38,658 bases of DNA, from the NCBI GenBank assembly GCA_031278115.1, contig JAITKZ010000041.1, forward strand, positions 1 through 38,658, in the 5' to 3' direction. The stretch is from Endomicrobium sp. GTDB taxonomy: Bacteria > Elusimicrobiota > Endomicrobiia > Endomicrobiales > Endomicrobiaceae. The notes under the pieces are model-generated. The model did not search any database, had not been told where the DNA came from, and worked only from the letters and a program-made list of their open reading frames with translations. Shown here piece by piece: positions 28,716 through 36,400 of the stretch. Numbering within the stretch: position 1 is the first letter of the stretch; each line of letters begins with the position of its first letter. The translations under genes and the position numbers were made by a program.

Positions 28716-29499
28716 ATTAACTATTACTCTGATAGCAGTGACATTTATGTTATTTCCGATTTTTTGTTCTGCACAAAATAAAAATGATACTTTTAATAAA
28801 ATACCTTTTTGGACAAAACTTGGCAAGTATAAACTTCCGATAAATGAAAAATTGACTTATGGTGTCAGCTGGAATTCTGTGAATTTAGGTAATGCCATAC
28901 TTGAAACAAAAAGTTTAAAAAATATAAATGGAAGAAAAGCGTATAATGCATTTCTACGTGTTGCGACAAAACCTTTTTTAAGCTCTCTTTTTGATCTTAA
29001 TGCAGTGTTTGAATCTTTGTTTGATGAAGAAAGCAAAGCCTCGTTTGAGTTTAAGTCAACAATAAAGCAGAACGGGCAAACAAAAGAAGAATTAATTATT
29101 TTTAATCCCATTGAACAAACATATGAACTACGAATCCAAGGAGAAGTTAGAAGAGGAACAACAGCAAGTCACACTCAAGATATTTTGGCTGCAGTTTACA
29201 GCATAAGGAGTTTAGCTTTAAAGCTCGGTGATATTTATTATTTAAAAATTCATTCTGGAGAGATGTCATATTCGTTAACAATTAAAGTTTTAAGAAAAGA
29301 AAAAATTAAAATAAAATTAGGCGAGTTTTATTGTTTTGTAATAGAGCCTTTTTTTGAAGGAAATTCTAAAGAGTTAGGTTTAAGTGGTAGAATGTCAATT
29401 TGGGTTGGCGATGATAAGAGAAGGCTGCCTTGCTATTTTAAATTAGATAGCCAGATAGGATTGATAATTGCAGAATTAGAATCTGTATCTGCTTCGTGA
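28699..29499 (+). CDS. DUF3108 periplasmic protein
   Basis: The 266-residue product has a signal peptide (MRKR, core LTITLIAVTFMLFPIF, cleavage after CSA). The mature part shows the DUF3108 pattern: INEKLTYGVSWNSVNLGNAILE at the start, then conserved beta-strands with FDLNAVFESLFDEES and SGRMSIWVGDDKRRLPCYF near the end. The family forms an open beta-barrel in the periplasm of Gram-negatives and is thought to touch the envelope, but its function is not settled. It overlaps gmhB by 17 bases and appears intact. A position next to lpxK and gmhB agrees with an envelope role. Confidence 0.8.
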   Translation: MRKRTKLTITLIAVTFMLFPIFCSAQNKNDTFNKIPFWTKLGKYKLPINEKLTYGVSWNSVNLGNAILETKSLKNINGRKAYNAFLRVATKPFLSSLFDLNAVFESLFDEESKASFEFKSTIKQNGQTKEELIIFNPIEQTYELRIQGEVRRGTTASHTQDILAAVYSIRSLALKLGDIYYLKIHSGEMSYSLTIKVLRKEKIKIKLGEFYCFVIEPFFEGNSKELGLSGRMSIWVGDDKRRLPCYFKLDSQIGLIIAELESVSAS

Positions 29500-29507
29500 G
29501 GTGTTAA

Positions 29508-30287
29508 GTGCAAAAAAACGAAACATATAAAATTGTAAAATTTTCTGTCGTGTCAAATACAGTTTTGACACTGGGGAAATTTATTACAGGAATAATTACG
29601 GGTTCTATCAGTATGGATACGGTAAATTTGAAAATATTTCTGGTACTATTGAAGGGTTGTTAATTTTTGCAGCAGCAATTTACATAGTTTATCATGCTGC
29701 TGAAAAGCTTTTGAGTCCTGAGCCGTTAGGTACTCCTATAATTGGCGTTATTATAATGTTAATATCTGTTGTTGTAAATTTTTTTTGTTTCTCAAAAATT
29801 GTTTGCGGTTGCGAAAGAAAACAAATCTTTAGCTGCAGAAGCCGACGCATGGCATTTAAGAACTGACGTTTATATTTCAGTTGGAGTAATGGCAGCGCTA
29901 GTTGTAATAACTAGTGCGGAATGGTTGTTTCCAGAGTTAAATATTTATTGGGTGGATTCTTTTGCGGCTTTTATAATTGCGGTTATGATAACAAAAGCCG
30001 CTTGGAATCTTGTAATAAAATCAGCAAAGGATTTGTTTGATGTAAGTCTTCCTAAGAATGAAGTAGCTGTAGTTGAAAGTATTATAAAGTCTAACGATGA
30101 TATTGCTGGTTTTCACGCTTTGAAAACTAGGAAATCCGGCAACAAGAGATTTGTAGAATTCCATATATTTGTAAATTCTCAAATGACGGTATATAGGTCT
30201 CATGAAATAACGAGAGATTTGAAGGCTGGGATTTTTTCAAAACTTGAAAATGTTTCAGTCACAATACACGTGGAGCCGCGCAAATAA
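29508..30287 (+). pseudogene. Cation diffusion facilitator metal transporter, deleted and frameshifted
   Basis: CDF proteins export zinc, iron or other divalent metals in exchange for protons. A GTG at 29508 starts VQKNETYKIVKFSVVSNTVLTLGKFITGIITGS. At about 29608 the sequence jumps straight to QYGYGKFENISG, so roughly 35 codons are missing, including the second membrane helix with its metal-binding HxxxD-type residues, and the frame changes. A further shift occurs at a run of eight T (29779-29786); seven T would give NFFVSQKLFAVAKENKSLAAEADAWHLRTD-style continuation. The C-terminal cytoplasmic domain is intact to 30287 (VTIHVEP). The loss of the metal site makes function unlikely whatever happens at the T run. 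Confidence 0.85.
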
Positions 30288-30397
30288 TACACGCGCTCTA
30301 AAATGTCAAGCAGGATGTCTTGTAAAGAAGTGCAAAATTGAAAACATAAAGAAATAATAATTTTACCCTTATTTCCCTTGAAAATCCGTACTTTAAT

Positions 30398-30425
30398 TTG
30401 TGCGCTTTACACCTGAGGTTATAAT
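30398..30425 (+). promoter_or_regulatory. Possible promoter of tex
   Basis: A perfect -10 TATAAT (30420-30425) has a weak -35 TTGTGC (30398-30403) 16 bases upstream. It is in the 267-base gap before tex, about 130 bases from the ATG. The -10 lies inside a possible ACACCT/GGGTGT hairpin. I see nothing else in this gap. Confidence 0.35.
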
Positions 30426-30554
30426 CGGGTGTCTGCTTTTGTTGTCATTGTACACAAATCCGCTGAATCTATGTTGCTTAAGTTTTTGTTGTAACTTGTA
30501 GTGTATCGCAGTAAGCACAGTTATTCTATTTATCAATTCAATAAGGAGTGAGCG

Positions 30555-32708
30555 ATGAGCGGAGAAAAAATAATAGATTGGATTTCAGCGGATTTAAGTT
30601 TATCTGAAACAGGAGTAAGAAACACAGTAGTTATGTTAAGCGATGGAGACACTGTCCCGTTTATATCAAGGTATAGAAGGGAAAAAACTGGGAATTTCAC
30701 AGAAATTAACGTAAGGGACATTGCTGACAAACTGCAATATTATATTGAACTTGAGACAAGAAAAGAGACAGTTCTTAAAAGTATTGAAGATCAAAAAAAA
30801 CTTACGTCAGAACTAAAAAAACAAATTGAAGAATGTAAGGAAAAAGCAAAGCTAGAAGATATTTATCTACCTTATAAACCTAAACGCCAGACAAAGGCTA
30901 CAATTGCAAAAGCAAACGGACTTGAGCCTCTTGCTATAGAAATTATGGAGCAGAAACTATCTATGAAAGAGGACAGGGTAAAAGTTATAAATAAATATCT
31001 CAATCCTAAAAAAGGCATAGATACGATAGATAAAGTTGTGTCTGGTGCAATAGACATAATTGCCGAGCAGCTTTCGGATAATGCTGATATAAGAGAAATG
31101 TTAAGAAATTTTATAGCCTCTACGGGAATTATTCGTTCAAAAGCGACAAAAGCGGCAGAAAACTTAAAAACAAAATACGATATGTATTATGATTATAATG
31201 AGCCGTTGAAAACTATTCCGGGATACAGACTTCTTGCCATAAGGCGAGGTTCAAAAGAGCAAGTATTATCATGGAAAATAATTATTGATGATGAAAAAGC
31301 TACTGACATGATTCTTGCAAAAGTAGCAAAGAATAATAAGTCGCTTTTTTATCCGGAGCTTTTTGCTTCTGTAAAGACAGCTTACGATAGGCATATTTAT
31401 CCGTCATTGCAAGTGGAAATATTCTTGGCAAAAATGGAAGTTGCCGACAAAGACGCCATAAATGTATTTGCTACAAACGCTAAAAATCTTTTGCTTGCTC
31501 CTCCTGCTGGGCATAAAGTTATTATGGGCATAGACCCGGGATTTAGGACAGGCTGCAAGGTTGTAGTTGTAGATACAAACGGAAATTTTAAAGAGTATCA
31601 TGCAATATTCCCTCATGAACCTGCTTCAAGAGTGAAAGAAGCGGAAGATATATTAGTAGATTTAATAGAAGAATATTATGTTGAGCTTATTGCAGTTGGA
31701 AACGGAACTGCTTCAAAAGAAACAATTAATTTTGTAAGAGCTATTTTGAAAAAAAATAACTTAACACCTAAAGTTGTAACTGTAAGCGAAGCAGGTGCAT
31801 CGGTATATTCTGCGTCGCCACTTGCCTCCCAAGAATTTCCAGATTTAGATGTAACTGTTAGAGGAGCGATAAGTATAGCAAGAAGGCTTCAAGATCCGTT
31901 GGCAGAACTTGTAAAAATAGATCCAAAATCCATAGGTGTAGGTCAGTATCAGCATGACGTTAATCAAATGCAGCTAAAAAAACAGTTAGATGATACGGTT
32001 GAATCTGCAGTGAACTATGTCGGAGCAAATTTAAATTTTGCGTCAACTGAACTTTTGTCATACATATCCGGTATTGGCAGAATAGTTGCTAAAAATATTG
32101 TTCAGTATAGAGCAAAGAAAGGATCGTTTAAAGACAAAAAAGAATTAATGAACATTCCTTTATTTGGTGAAAAAACTTTTACTCAATGCTCAGGGTTTTT
32201 AAGGATAGCGGGTGGAACAAACCCTCTTGATAATTCTGCAGTCCACCCTGAAAATTATCCTATTGTTGAGAGAATGGCTGCTGACTTATCTGTTGACGTT
32301 GCAGGCTTGATAGGAAATGAGGAGTTAATTAAAAAAATTGACTCCAAAAAATACGTTACTTCCGAAGTAGGACTTTTAACTTTAAGCGATATTATACAAG
32401 AATTGAAAAAGCCAGGTGTTGATCCGAGAAAAGACTTTTCAACTGCTCAGTTCAGTGATGAAATAAATACTTTGGAAGATTTAAAGGAAAATATGGTTTT
32501 GGATGGTACGGTTACAAATGTTACTAATTTTGGAGCTTTTGTAGATATTGGTGTTCATCAGGACGGACTTGTTCATATTTCAAAATTAAGCTCAAAATTT
32601 GTTTCAAATCCGCACGAATTTATGTCTGTCGGAGAAACTCTTAAAGTAAGAGTTTTAAAAGTTGACGCCGAGCTAAAAAGAATTAGTCTTGAAGTTGTTG
32701 GAGCTTAA
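30555..32708 (+). CDS. tex: Tex-family RNA-binding transcription accessory protein
   Basis: Tex is a conserved cytoplasmic nucleic-acid binding protein related to eukaryotic Spt6. The 717 residues show the full order: an N-terminal helical domain (DGDTVPFISRYRREKTG), a YqgF/RNase H-like domain (KVIMGIDPGFRTGCKVVVVD), helix-hairpin-helix segments (LLSYISGIGRIVAKNIVQYR and KGSFKDKKELMNIPLFGEKTF), and a C-terminal S1 domain (VTNVTNFGAFVDIGVHQDGLVHIS). A clear AAGGAG at 30542-30547 supports the ATG at 30555. Its role is thought to involve transcription and RNA turnover. The gene is intact and stands alone except for the receptor remnant behind it. Confidence 0.95.
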   Translation: MSGEKIIDWISADLSLSETGVRNTVVMLSDGDTVPFISRYRREKTGNFTEINVRDIADKLQYYIELETRKETVLKSIEDQKKLTSELKKQIEECKEKAKLEDIYLPYKPKRQTKATIAKANGLEPLAIEIMEQKLSMKEDRVKVINKYLNPKKGIDTIDKVVSGAIDIIAEQLSDNADIREMLRNFIASTGIIRSKATKAAENLKTKYDMYYDYNEPLKTIPGYRLLAIRRGSKEQVLSWKIIIDDEKATDMILAKVAKNNKSLFYPELFASVKTAYDRHIYPSLQVEIFLAKMEVADKDAINVFATNAKNLLLAPPAGHKVIMGIDPGFRTGCKVVVVDTNGNFKEYHAIFPHEPASRVKEAEDILVDLIEEYYVELIAVGNGTASKETINFVRAILKKNNLTPKVVTVSEAGASVYSASPLASQEFPDLDVTVRGAISIARRLQDPLAELVKIDPKSIGVGQYQHDVNQMQLKKQLDDTVESAVNYVGANLNFASTELLSYISGIGRIVAKNIVQYRAKKGSFKDKKELMNIPLFGEKTFTQCSGFLRIAGGTNPLDNSAVHPENYPIVERMAADLSVDVAGLIGNEELIKKIDSKKYVTSEVGLLTLSDIIQELKKPGVDPRKDFSTAQFSDEINTLEDLKENMVLDGTVTNVTNFGAFVDIGVHQDGLVHISKLSSKFVSNPHEFMSVGETLKVRVLKVDAELKRISLEVVGA

Positions 32709-32713
32709 TTTTG

Positions 32714-33084
32714 ATGAAAACTTTATTTTTAATATGCTGCTTATTTTTTGTTGTTTCATCGGTTGCCGTTATTTACGGTGTAGATGATAATATCAAACTT
32801 TCAGGAACAACCGGAAAAGTGTGGCGTGCCCCGACATTTATAGATTTATATTATCCAGTTTGGAGTAATCCTGATTTAAAACATGAAAAAGGACTATCAA
32901 GCGATTTGGGAATAGAATAATAGAATATTCCAAAACCAAAACAAGATTATCTGTTACAGGCTATTATATAACGACTTGGGTAAAAGTTTTTAATATAACT
33001 GATTCTAAATATCAAATAATTGGCGGATATCCAATGCCTGGAGTTGTTGTTTATGGCAGCATTGCATTAAAGCTATGGAAATGA
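32714..33084 (+). pseudogene. TonB-dependent receptor remnant with large internal deletions
   Basis: What remains is a signal peptide (MKTLFLICCLFFVVSSVAVIYG) joined almost directly to C-terminal barrel strands: GKVWRAPTFIDLYYPVWSNPDLKHEKG is a hallmark of the last part of TonB-dependent receptors such as the cobalamin receptor BtuB. The frame breaks at 32912-32927, where ATAGAATA is duplicated. With one copy it reads DLGIEYSKTKTRLSVTGYY. More strands are then missing, and the end is KVFNITDSKYQIIGGYPMPG, close to the typical C-terminus. About 370 bases survive of a gene that normally exceeds 1.7 kb. It lies six bases after tex and is certainly non-functional. The former substrate is not certain. 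Confidence 0.82.
32912..32927 (+). repeat. 8-bp perfect tandem duplication in the TonB receptor remnant
   Basis: ATAGAATA occurs twice head to tail at 32912-32919 and 32920-32927, creating TAA and a frameshift. One copy alone restores the receptor frame. It is the second short tandem duplication of this kind in the window. Confidence 0.9.
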
Positions 33085-33110
33085 TAAACAGATAAACATA
33101 AATTTATAAT

Positions 33111-33139
33111 TTGACAAATTTTAAAATAAAGGTTATACT
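33111..33139 (+). promoter_or_regulatory. Strong sigma-70 promoter of the his operon
   Basis: TTGACA (33111-33116, perfect) is 17 bases from TATACT (33134-33139, five of six). This is the best promoter match in the window. Transcription should start near 33146, which gives a leader of about 220 bases before hisG. Confidence 0.75.
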
Positions 33140-33178
33140 TCTGCGCAAGAAGTAAAATTAAATAATTGGATAGATTAA

Positions 33179-33238
33179 ATGTTTAACAAAGCAATGTTTG
33201 CAATATTACATCATCATGATGTGCGACATTTGCGCTGA
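33179..33238 (+). CDS. hisL: Histidine leader peptide
   Basis: A short frame in the his leader encodes MFNKAMFAILHHHDVRHLR and ends with TGA at 33236-33238. Three CAT codons in a row stand at 33209-33217 and a fourth at 33227-33229: four His in 19 codons, far above chance. The start is ATG 33179, preceded by GGAT at 33168; the in-frame ATG at 33194 is an alternative with no better ribosome binding site. A leader of this kind senses charged tRNA-His by ribosome stalling. The stop codon lies directly after RNA segment A of the attenuator. The gene name is used by analogy with enteric his leaders; sequence similarity between such peptides is not expected. Confidence 0.8.
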   Translation: MFNKAMFAILHHHDVRHLR

Positions 33239-33343
33239 AACATGAAATTCATGTGGGCGCAAGTGTTGCTTGCGCCTACATTGCTATTGCTATAGAAGTT
33301 TTTAGCCGTGTAGGTTGTTGTTTAGCCTACCTGGCTTTTTTTT
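33227..33343 (+). promoter_or_regulatory. his operon attenuator with two exclusive folds
   Basis: Five RNA segments can be paired by eye. A (33227-33235) pairs with B' (33257-33265) in nine pairs, enclosing a small ACATGA/TCATGT hairpin (33240-33254). B (33251-33263) pairs instead with C (33269-33281) in 13 uninterrupted pairs including one G-U. D (33275-33286) pairs with E (33303-33314) in 11 of 12 positions. E also forms the 5' arm of the terminator with F (33326-33336). A:B' and D:E can coexist and leave the terminator unformed; B:C hides D and lets E:F form. A ribosome stalled on the His triplet should leave A free, giving read-through. One at the TGA should cover A, giving termination. 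Confidence 0.75.
33304..33343 (+). terminator. Intrinsic terminator at the end of the his leader
   Basis: AGCCGTGTAGG (33304-33314) pairs with CCTACCTGGCT (33326-33336) with one mismatch and one G-T pair, an 11-base loop, and a run of eight T (33336-33343). It is just before hisG, 23 bases ahead of the ATG, as expected of an attenuator. Confidence 0.8.
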
Positions 33344-33365
33344 GAAATTATAGGAGACAATTATA

Positions 33366-33972
33366 ATGCTTAGAATTGCAGTCACAAAAGGACGTATTGA
33401 AGATGAGTTTGTCGGATTACTTAGCAGGGCAGGTTTTGATAGCGGATCAATTCGCAATAAAGGAAGGCGTTTGCTTATAAAATCAAAAGACGACATAGAG
33501 TTTATATTCTCAAAGTCAAATGATACTTTGAGATTCATAGATTTAGATATTGTAGATTTAGCAGTTGTTGGCAAAGATGCAATTATTGAAAATGATGGCG
33601 AAATTTACAACGAATTATTGGATTTAAAAATCGGGAAGTGTTATTTTGCTTTAGCTGGGTTTTCATATTTTAAAACTGCAAATGTGATAGCCTCAAAATA
33701 TCCAAATGTCGCAAGAAAGTTTTTTGCAAAAAAAAAAAAATAAATATCCAAAGATTATAAAGATAGAAGGTTCAGTTGAACTTGCCCCTATTTTAAATAT
33801 TGCCGATGGTATAGTTGATATTGTTCAAAGCGGCGATACGTTAAAAGCCAATGGATTAGGTGTTGTAGAAAAGATTTGTGATATAAGCGCAGTACTTGTA
33901 GGCAACTCTGGTAGCATTGGATTAAAATCGTTAAATAATTTTACAGAAAAGTTGAGGAAATACATATGTTAA
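33366..33972 (+). pseudogene. hisG: ATP phosphoribosyltransferase HisG (short form), frameshifted at A13
   Basis: HisG starts histidine synthesis by joining ATP and PRPP. The N-terminal half begins MLRIAVTKGRIEDEFVGLL; AGGAGA at 33352-33357 supports the ATG at 33366. After VARKFFAKKKK a TAA at 33741-33743 ends the frame. The other half (KYPKIIKIEGSVELAPIL, then GIVDIVQSGDTLKANGL) continues in the +1 frame to TAA at 33970-33972. The break lies on 13 consecutive A (33728-33740); 12 A would give one normal 201-residue short-form HisG, which usually needs HisZ (not seen here). The second half overlaps the hisD start. Except for the A run, both halves are well conserved, so the gene may still work through polymerase slippage. 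Confidence 0.85.
33728..33740 (+). repeat. Run of 13 A inside hisG
   Basis: This is the longest homopolymer noticed in the window. It encodes the lysines after FFAK and directly precedes TAA. Lengths of 12 or 9 would keep hisG open. Confidence 0.95.
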
Positions 33973-35240
33973 AGCTCGTTAAATATAATCCAAAAGAATT
34001 TGCAGTAAAAAATGCACCTGATAATAAGATAGAAAACTCTGTTCAAAAAATAATCAGTAATATTCGTCGTCTTGGAGACAAAGCAGTTTTTTCTTATGCA
34101 AAAAAGTTTGATGGCTTTAACGGCAGAAATATAAAGGTAAAAAATGAAGAAATAGAGAGCGCATTGAAGGCAGTTGATAAAAATATATTGTATGTTTTTA
34201 AAAGGGCAAAACTGCAAATTGAAGAATTTCATAAAAGACAAATAGAAAATTCTTACTCTATCTATAAAGAAAATGGCGTTATTATGGGGCAAATTATAAG
34301 ACCTTTAGAACGCGTAGGTATTTATGTGCCGGGCGGCTCAGCGGCATATCCTTCGACAGTTTTAATGAATGCGGTTCCTGCAAAACTTGCTGGAGTTAGA
34401 GATGTCGTCATGTTTACGCCTGTAAAATCGGATGGAAAAATTAAAAATTTTATCTTAGCTGCAGCTGCAGTTTGTGGTATAACTGAAATTTATAAGATAG
34501 GAGGTGTGCAAGCTGTTGCAGCAGCGGCATACGGCACCCGTAATATTCCAAAAGTAAACAAAATAGTAGGTCCAGGCAATGTTTATGTGGCAACTGCAAA
34601 GAAACTGTTGTTTGGAGTAATTGATATAGACATGATAGCAGGACCTTCGGAAATTTTAATAGCTGCAGATTCTAGTGCTAACCCGGCATATATTGCGGCG
34701 GACCTCCTAAGCCAAGCTGAACACGATAAAATATCAAGGAGTATTTTAGTTACAACTGACTTGAGCTTATACAAAAAAGTTAAAAGGGAGTTAGAGTTAC
34801 AGCTCCCAAAGCTTAAACGCAAAAAAATAGCAAAAAATGCGTTAAAAAATAATGGAATATGTATCATAGCAAAATCTATTGACGATATTTTTGTAATATC
34901 AAACCTAATTGCTCCGGAGCATTTAGAGATAATGACCAAAAACCCTTTGGAAATGCTAGCTAAAGTTAAAAATGCTGGAGCAGTCTTTTTGGGAGAAAAT
35001 TCTCCTGAGGTGCTTGGCGATTATATTGGCGGAACTAATCATGTATTGCCAACATCAGGTACGGCAAGATTTGCTTCGCCTTTAGGAGTATATGATTTTG
35101 TAAAGAGAACCTCGTATAGTTATTATCCGAAGAATGTAGTGTCGGAATTTAAAGAAGACATTATGTCTTTTGCTTTGTTAGAAGGGTTAGACGCTCACGC
35201 AATTGCAGCAAATATTCGTTTTAAAAGGAATTATAAATGA
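33966..35240 (+). CDS. hisD: Histidinol dehydrogenase HisD
   Basis: HisD carries out the last two steps of histidine synthesis, oxidising L-histidinol to histidine with NAD+ and zinc. The 424 residues include the family hallmarks VGIYVPGGSAAYPSTVLMNA, IDMIAGPSEI, LLSQAEHD, APEHLEI and GGTNHVLPT, the last containing a zinc ligand region. The ATG at 33966 lies inside the end of hisG (seven-base overlap), so hisD translation probably depends on ribosomes finishing hisG. That makes the hisG frameshift relevant to hisD. The stop codon overlaps the hisB start (ATGA). It is intact. Confidence 0.96.
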   Translation: MLKLVKYNPKEFAVKNAPDNKIENSVQKIISNIRRLGDKAVFSYAKKFDGFNGRNIKVKNEEIESALKAVDKNILYVFKRAKLQIEEFHKRQIENSYSIYKENGVIMGQIIRPLERVGIYVPGGSAAYPSTVLMNAVPAKLAGVRDVVMFTPVKSDGKIKNFILAAAAVCGITEIYKIGGVQAVAAAAYGTRNIPKVNKIVGPGNVYVATAKKLLFGVIDIDMIAGPSEILIAADSSANPAYIAADLLSQAEHDKISRSILVTTDLSLYKKVKRELELQLPKLKRKKIAKNALKNNGICIIAKSIDDIFVISNLIAPEHLEIMTKNPLEMLAKVKNAGAVFLGENSPEVLGDYIGGTNHVLPTSGTARFASPLGVYDFVKRTSYSYYPKNVVSEFKEDIMSFALLEGLDAHAIAANIRFKRNYK

Positions 35241-35815
35241 GAATATATGAAATTAAGCGCAATACTAAAGAGACAAAAATAGAAATGAAATTAAATCTGG
35301 ACGGAACAGGTGAATTTAAAGGAAGTAGTAGAATTGGTTTCTTTGACCATATGCTTAATGTTTTAGCTTTTTACGCTAACTTTAACATTAAACTTTTTTG
35401 TATAGGGGATTTAAATGCCGGTGCGCATCACACTATTGAAGATATTGACATAGTTTTTGGACAAGCTTTAAAAAATTCTCTAGGAGATAAAAAGGGAATA
35501 GCTCGGTTTGGCGGTTGTTTTTTACCTATGGATGAAGCGTTAGTTAATGTGAATTTAGATATTTCAGGGCGCGGTTATTTGATTTTTAATGCGAGCTTCC
35601 CAGTTGAACGCATAGGAAATTTTGAAACTGAATTAGTTGAAGAGTTTTTTAGAGCCATTGTTGTAAATGCAGCAATAACGCTTCACGTCAATCTTGAATA
35701 CGGCAAAAATGCTCATCACATAACAGAAGCTATTTTCAAAGGTTTTGGTCGTACATTAGGGCATGCGGTTGAGAAAGTTGGAAACAGGGTAAATTCTTCA
35801 AAAGGAGTTATATAA
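35237..35815 (+). CDS. hisB: Imidazoleglycerol-phosphate dehydratase HisB
   Basis: HisB removes water from imidazoleglycerol phosphate to give imidazole-acetol phosphate, using two manganese ions. The 192 residues form the dehydratase only; the phosphatase domain fused to it in enterics is absent. Metal-binding motifs are present: FFDHMLNVLAFY, AGAHHTIEDIDI, MDEALVNVNLDISGR, and NAHHITEAIFKGFGR. Overlap with hisD (ATGA) and direct junction with hisH (TAA then GTG) indicate coupled translation. It is intact. Confidence 0.96.
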   Translation: MRIYEIKRNTKETKIEMKLNLDGTGEFKGSSRIGFFDHMLNVLAFYANFNIKLFCIGDLNAGAHHTIEDIDIVFGQALKNSLGDKKGIARFGGCFLPMDEALVNVNLDISGRGYLIFNASFPVERIGNFETELVEEFFRAIVVNAAITLHVNLEYGKNAHHITEAIFKGFGRTLGHAVEKVGNRVNSSKGVI

Positions 35816-36400
35816 GTGATAGCAATTATTGATTATAAAGCCGGAAACATAGCAAGCTTATTGTCAGCTTGCAGAGAAATAGGCATTGAAGCTAAATTAA
35901 CAAACGATACCAAAATAGTGGCTTTATGTACCGCGATTATTATACCCGGAGTTGGCGCATTTAAAACTGCCATAGAAAATTTAAAAGCAGTAGGACTATT
36001 TGATATTTTAAAGAATATTGATAAACCTATTTTGGGGATATGTTTAGGAATGCAAATTTTATTTGAAAGAAGTTATGAAGGCGCAGAAACCGAAGGTTTG
36101 GGGTTTATAAAAGGTGAAGTTATAAAAATACCTGTTAATGCAAGACTTCCTCATATAGGTTGGAACGATTTGGATACTGGAGAAGACGTATATTTTGTTC
36201 ATTCATATATGGCAAACGTTGCGTCTGAGCATATAGTTTCTTATGCAGACTATTGTGGAATTAGAATACCGGCTATAGTCAAATACAAAAATGTAACTGG
36301 TTTTCAATTCCACCCTGAAAAAAGTGGAGAATACGGACTTAAACTTTTGAGGAAATGGCATTGTTATATAGAGGGATATAAATGCTTAAAAAAAGAATAA
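35816..36400 (+). CDS. hisH: Imidazole glycerol phosphate synthase glutaminase subunit HisH
   Basis: HisH hydrolyses glutamine and passes ammonia to HisF. It has 194 residues. The class I amidotransferase nucleophile is Cys76 in GICLGMQ, and FQFHPEKSG supplies the His and Glu of the triad. IIPGVGAF and LPHIGWNDL are family motifs. The start is GTG at 35816, directly after the hisB stop, with AAGGAG at 35800-35805. It overlaps hisF by 19 bases. It is intact. Confidence 0.95.
   Translation: MIAIIDYKAGNIASLLSACREIGIEAKLTNDTKIVALCTAIIIPGVGAFKTAIENLKAVGLFDILKNIDKPILGICLGMQILFERSYEGAETEGLGFIKGEVIKIPVNARLPHIGWNDLDTGEDVYFVHSYMANVASEHIVSYADYCGIRIPAIVKYKNVTGFQFHPEKSGEYGLKLLRKWHCYIEGYKCLKKE

Noticed and set aside
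30411..30434. ACACCT/GGGTGT inverted repeat upstream of tex, considered as a terminator of the CDF gene or an operator
   Set aside because: The stem is six pairs with a 12-base loop and overlaps the best -10 element; evidence for either role is too thin.
33239..33276. Inverted repeats in the his leader considered as a mobile-element end or dispersed repeat
   Set aside because: All arms are explained by the alternative attenuator folds, and no second copy was noticed elsewhere in the window.
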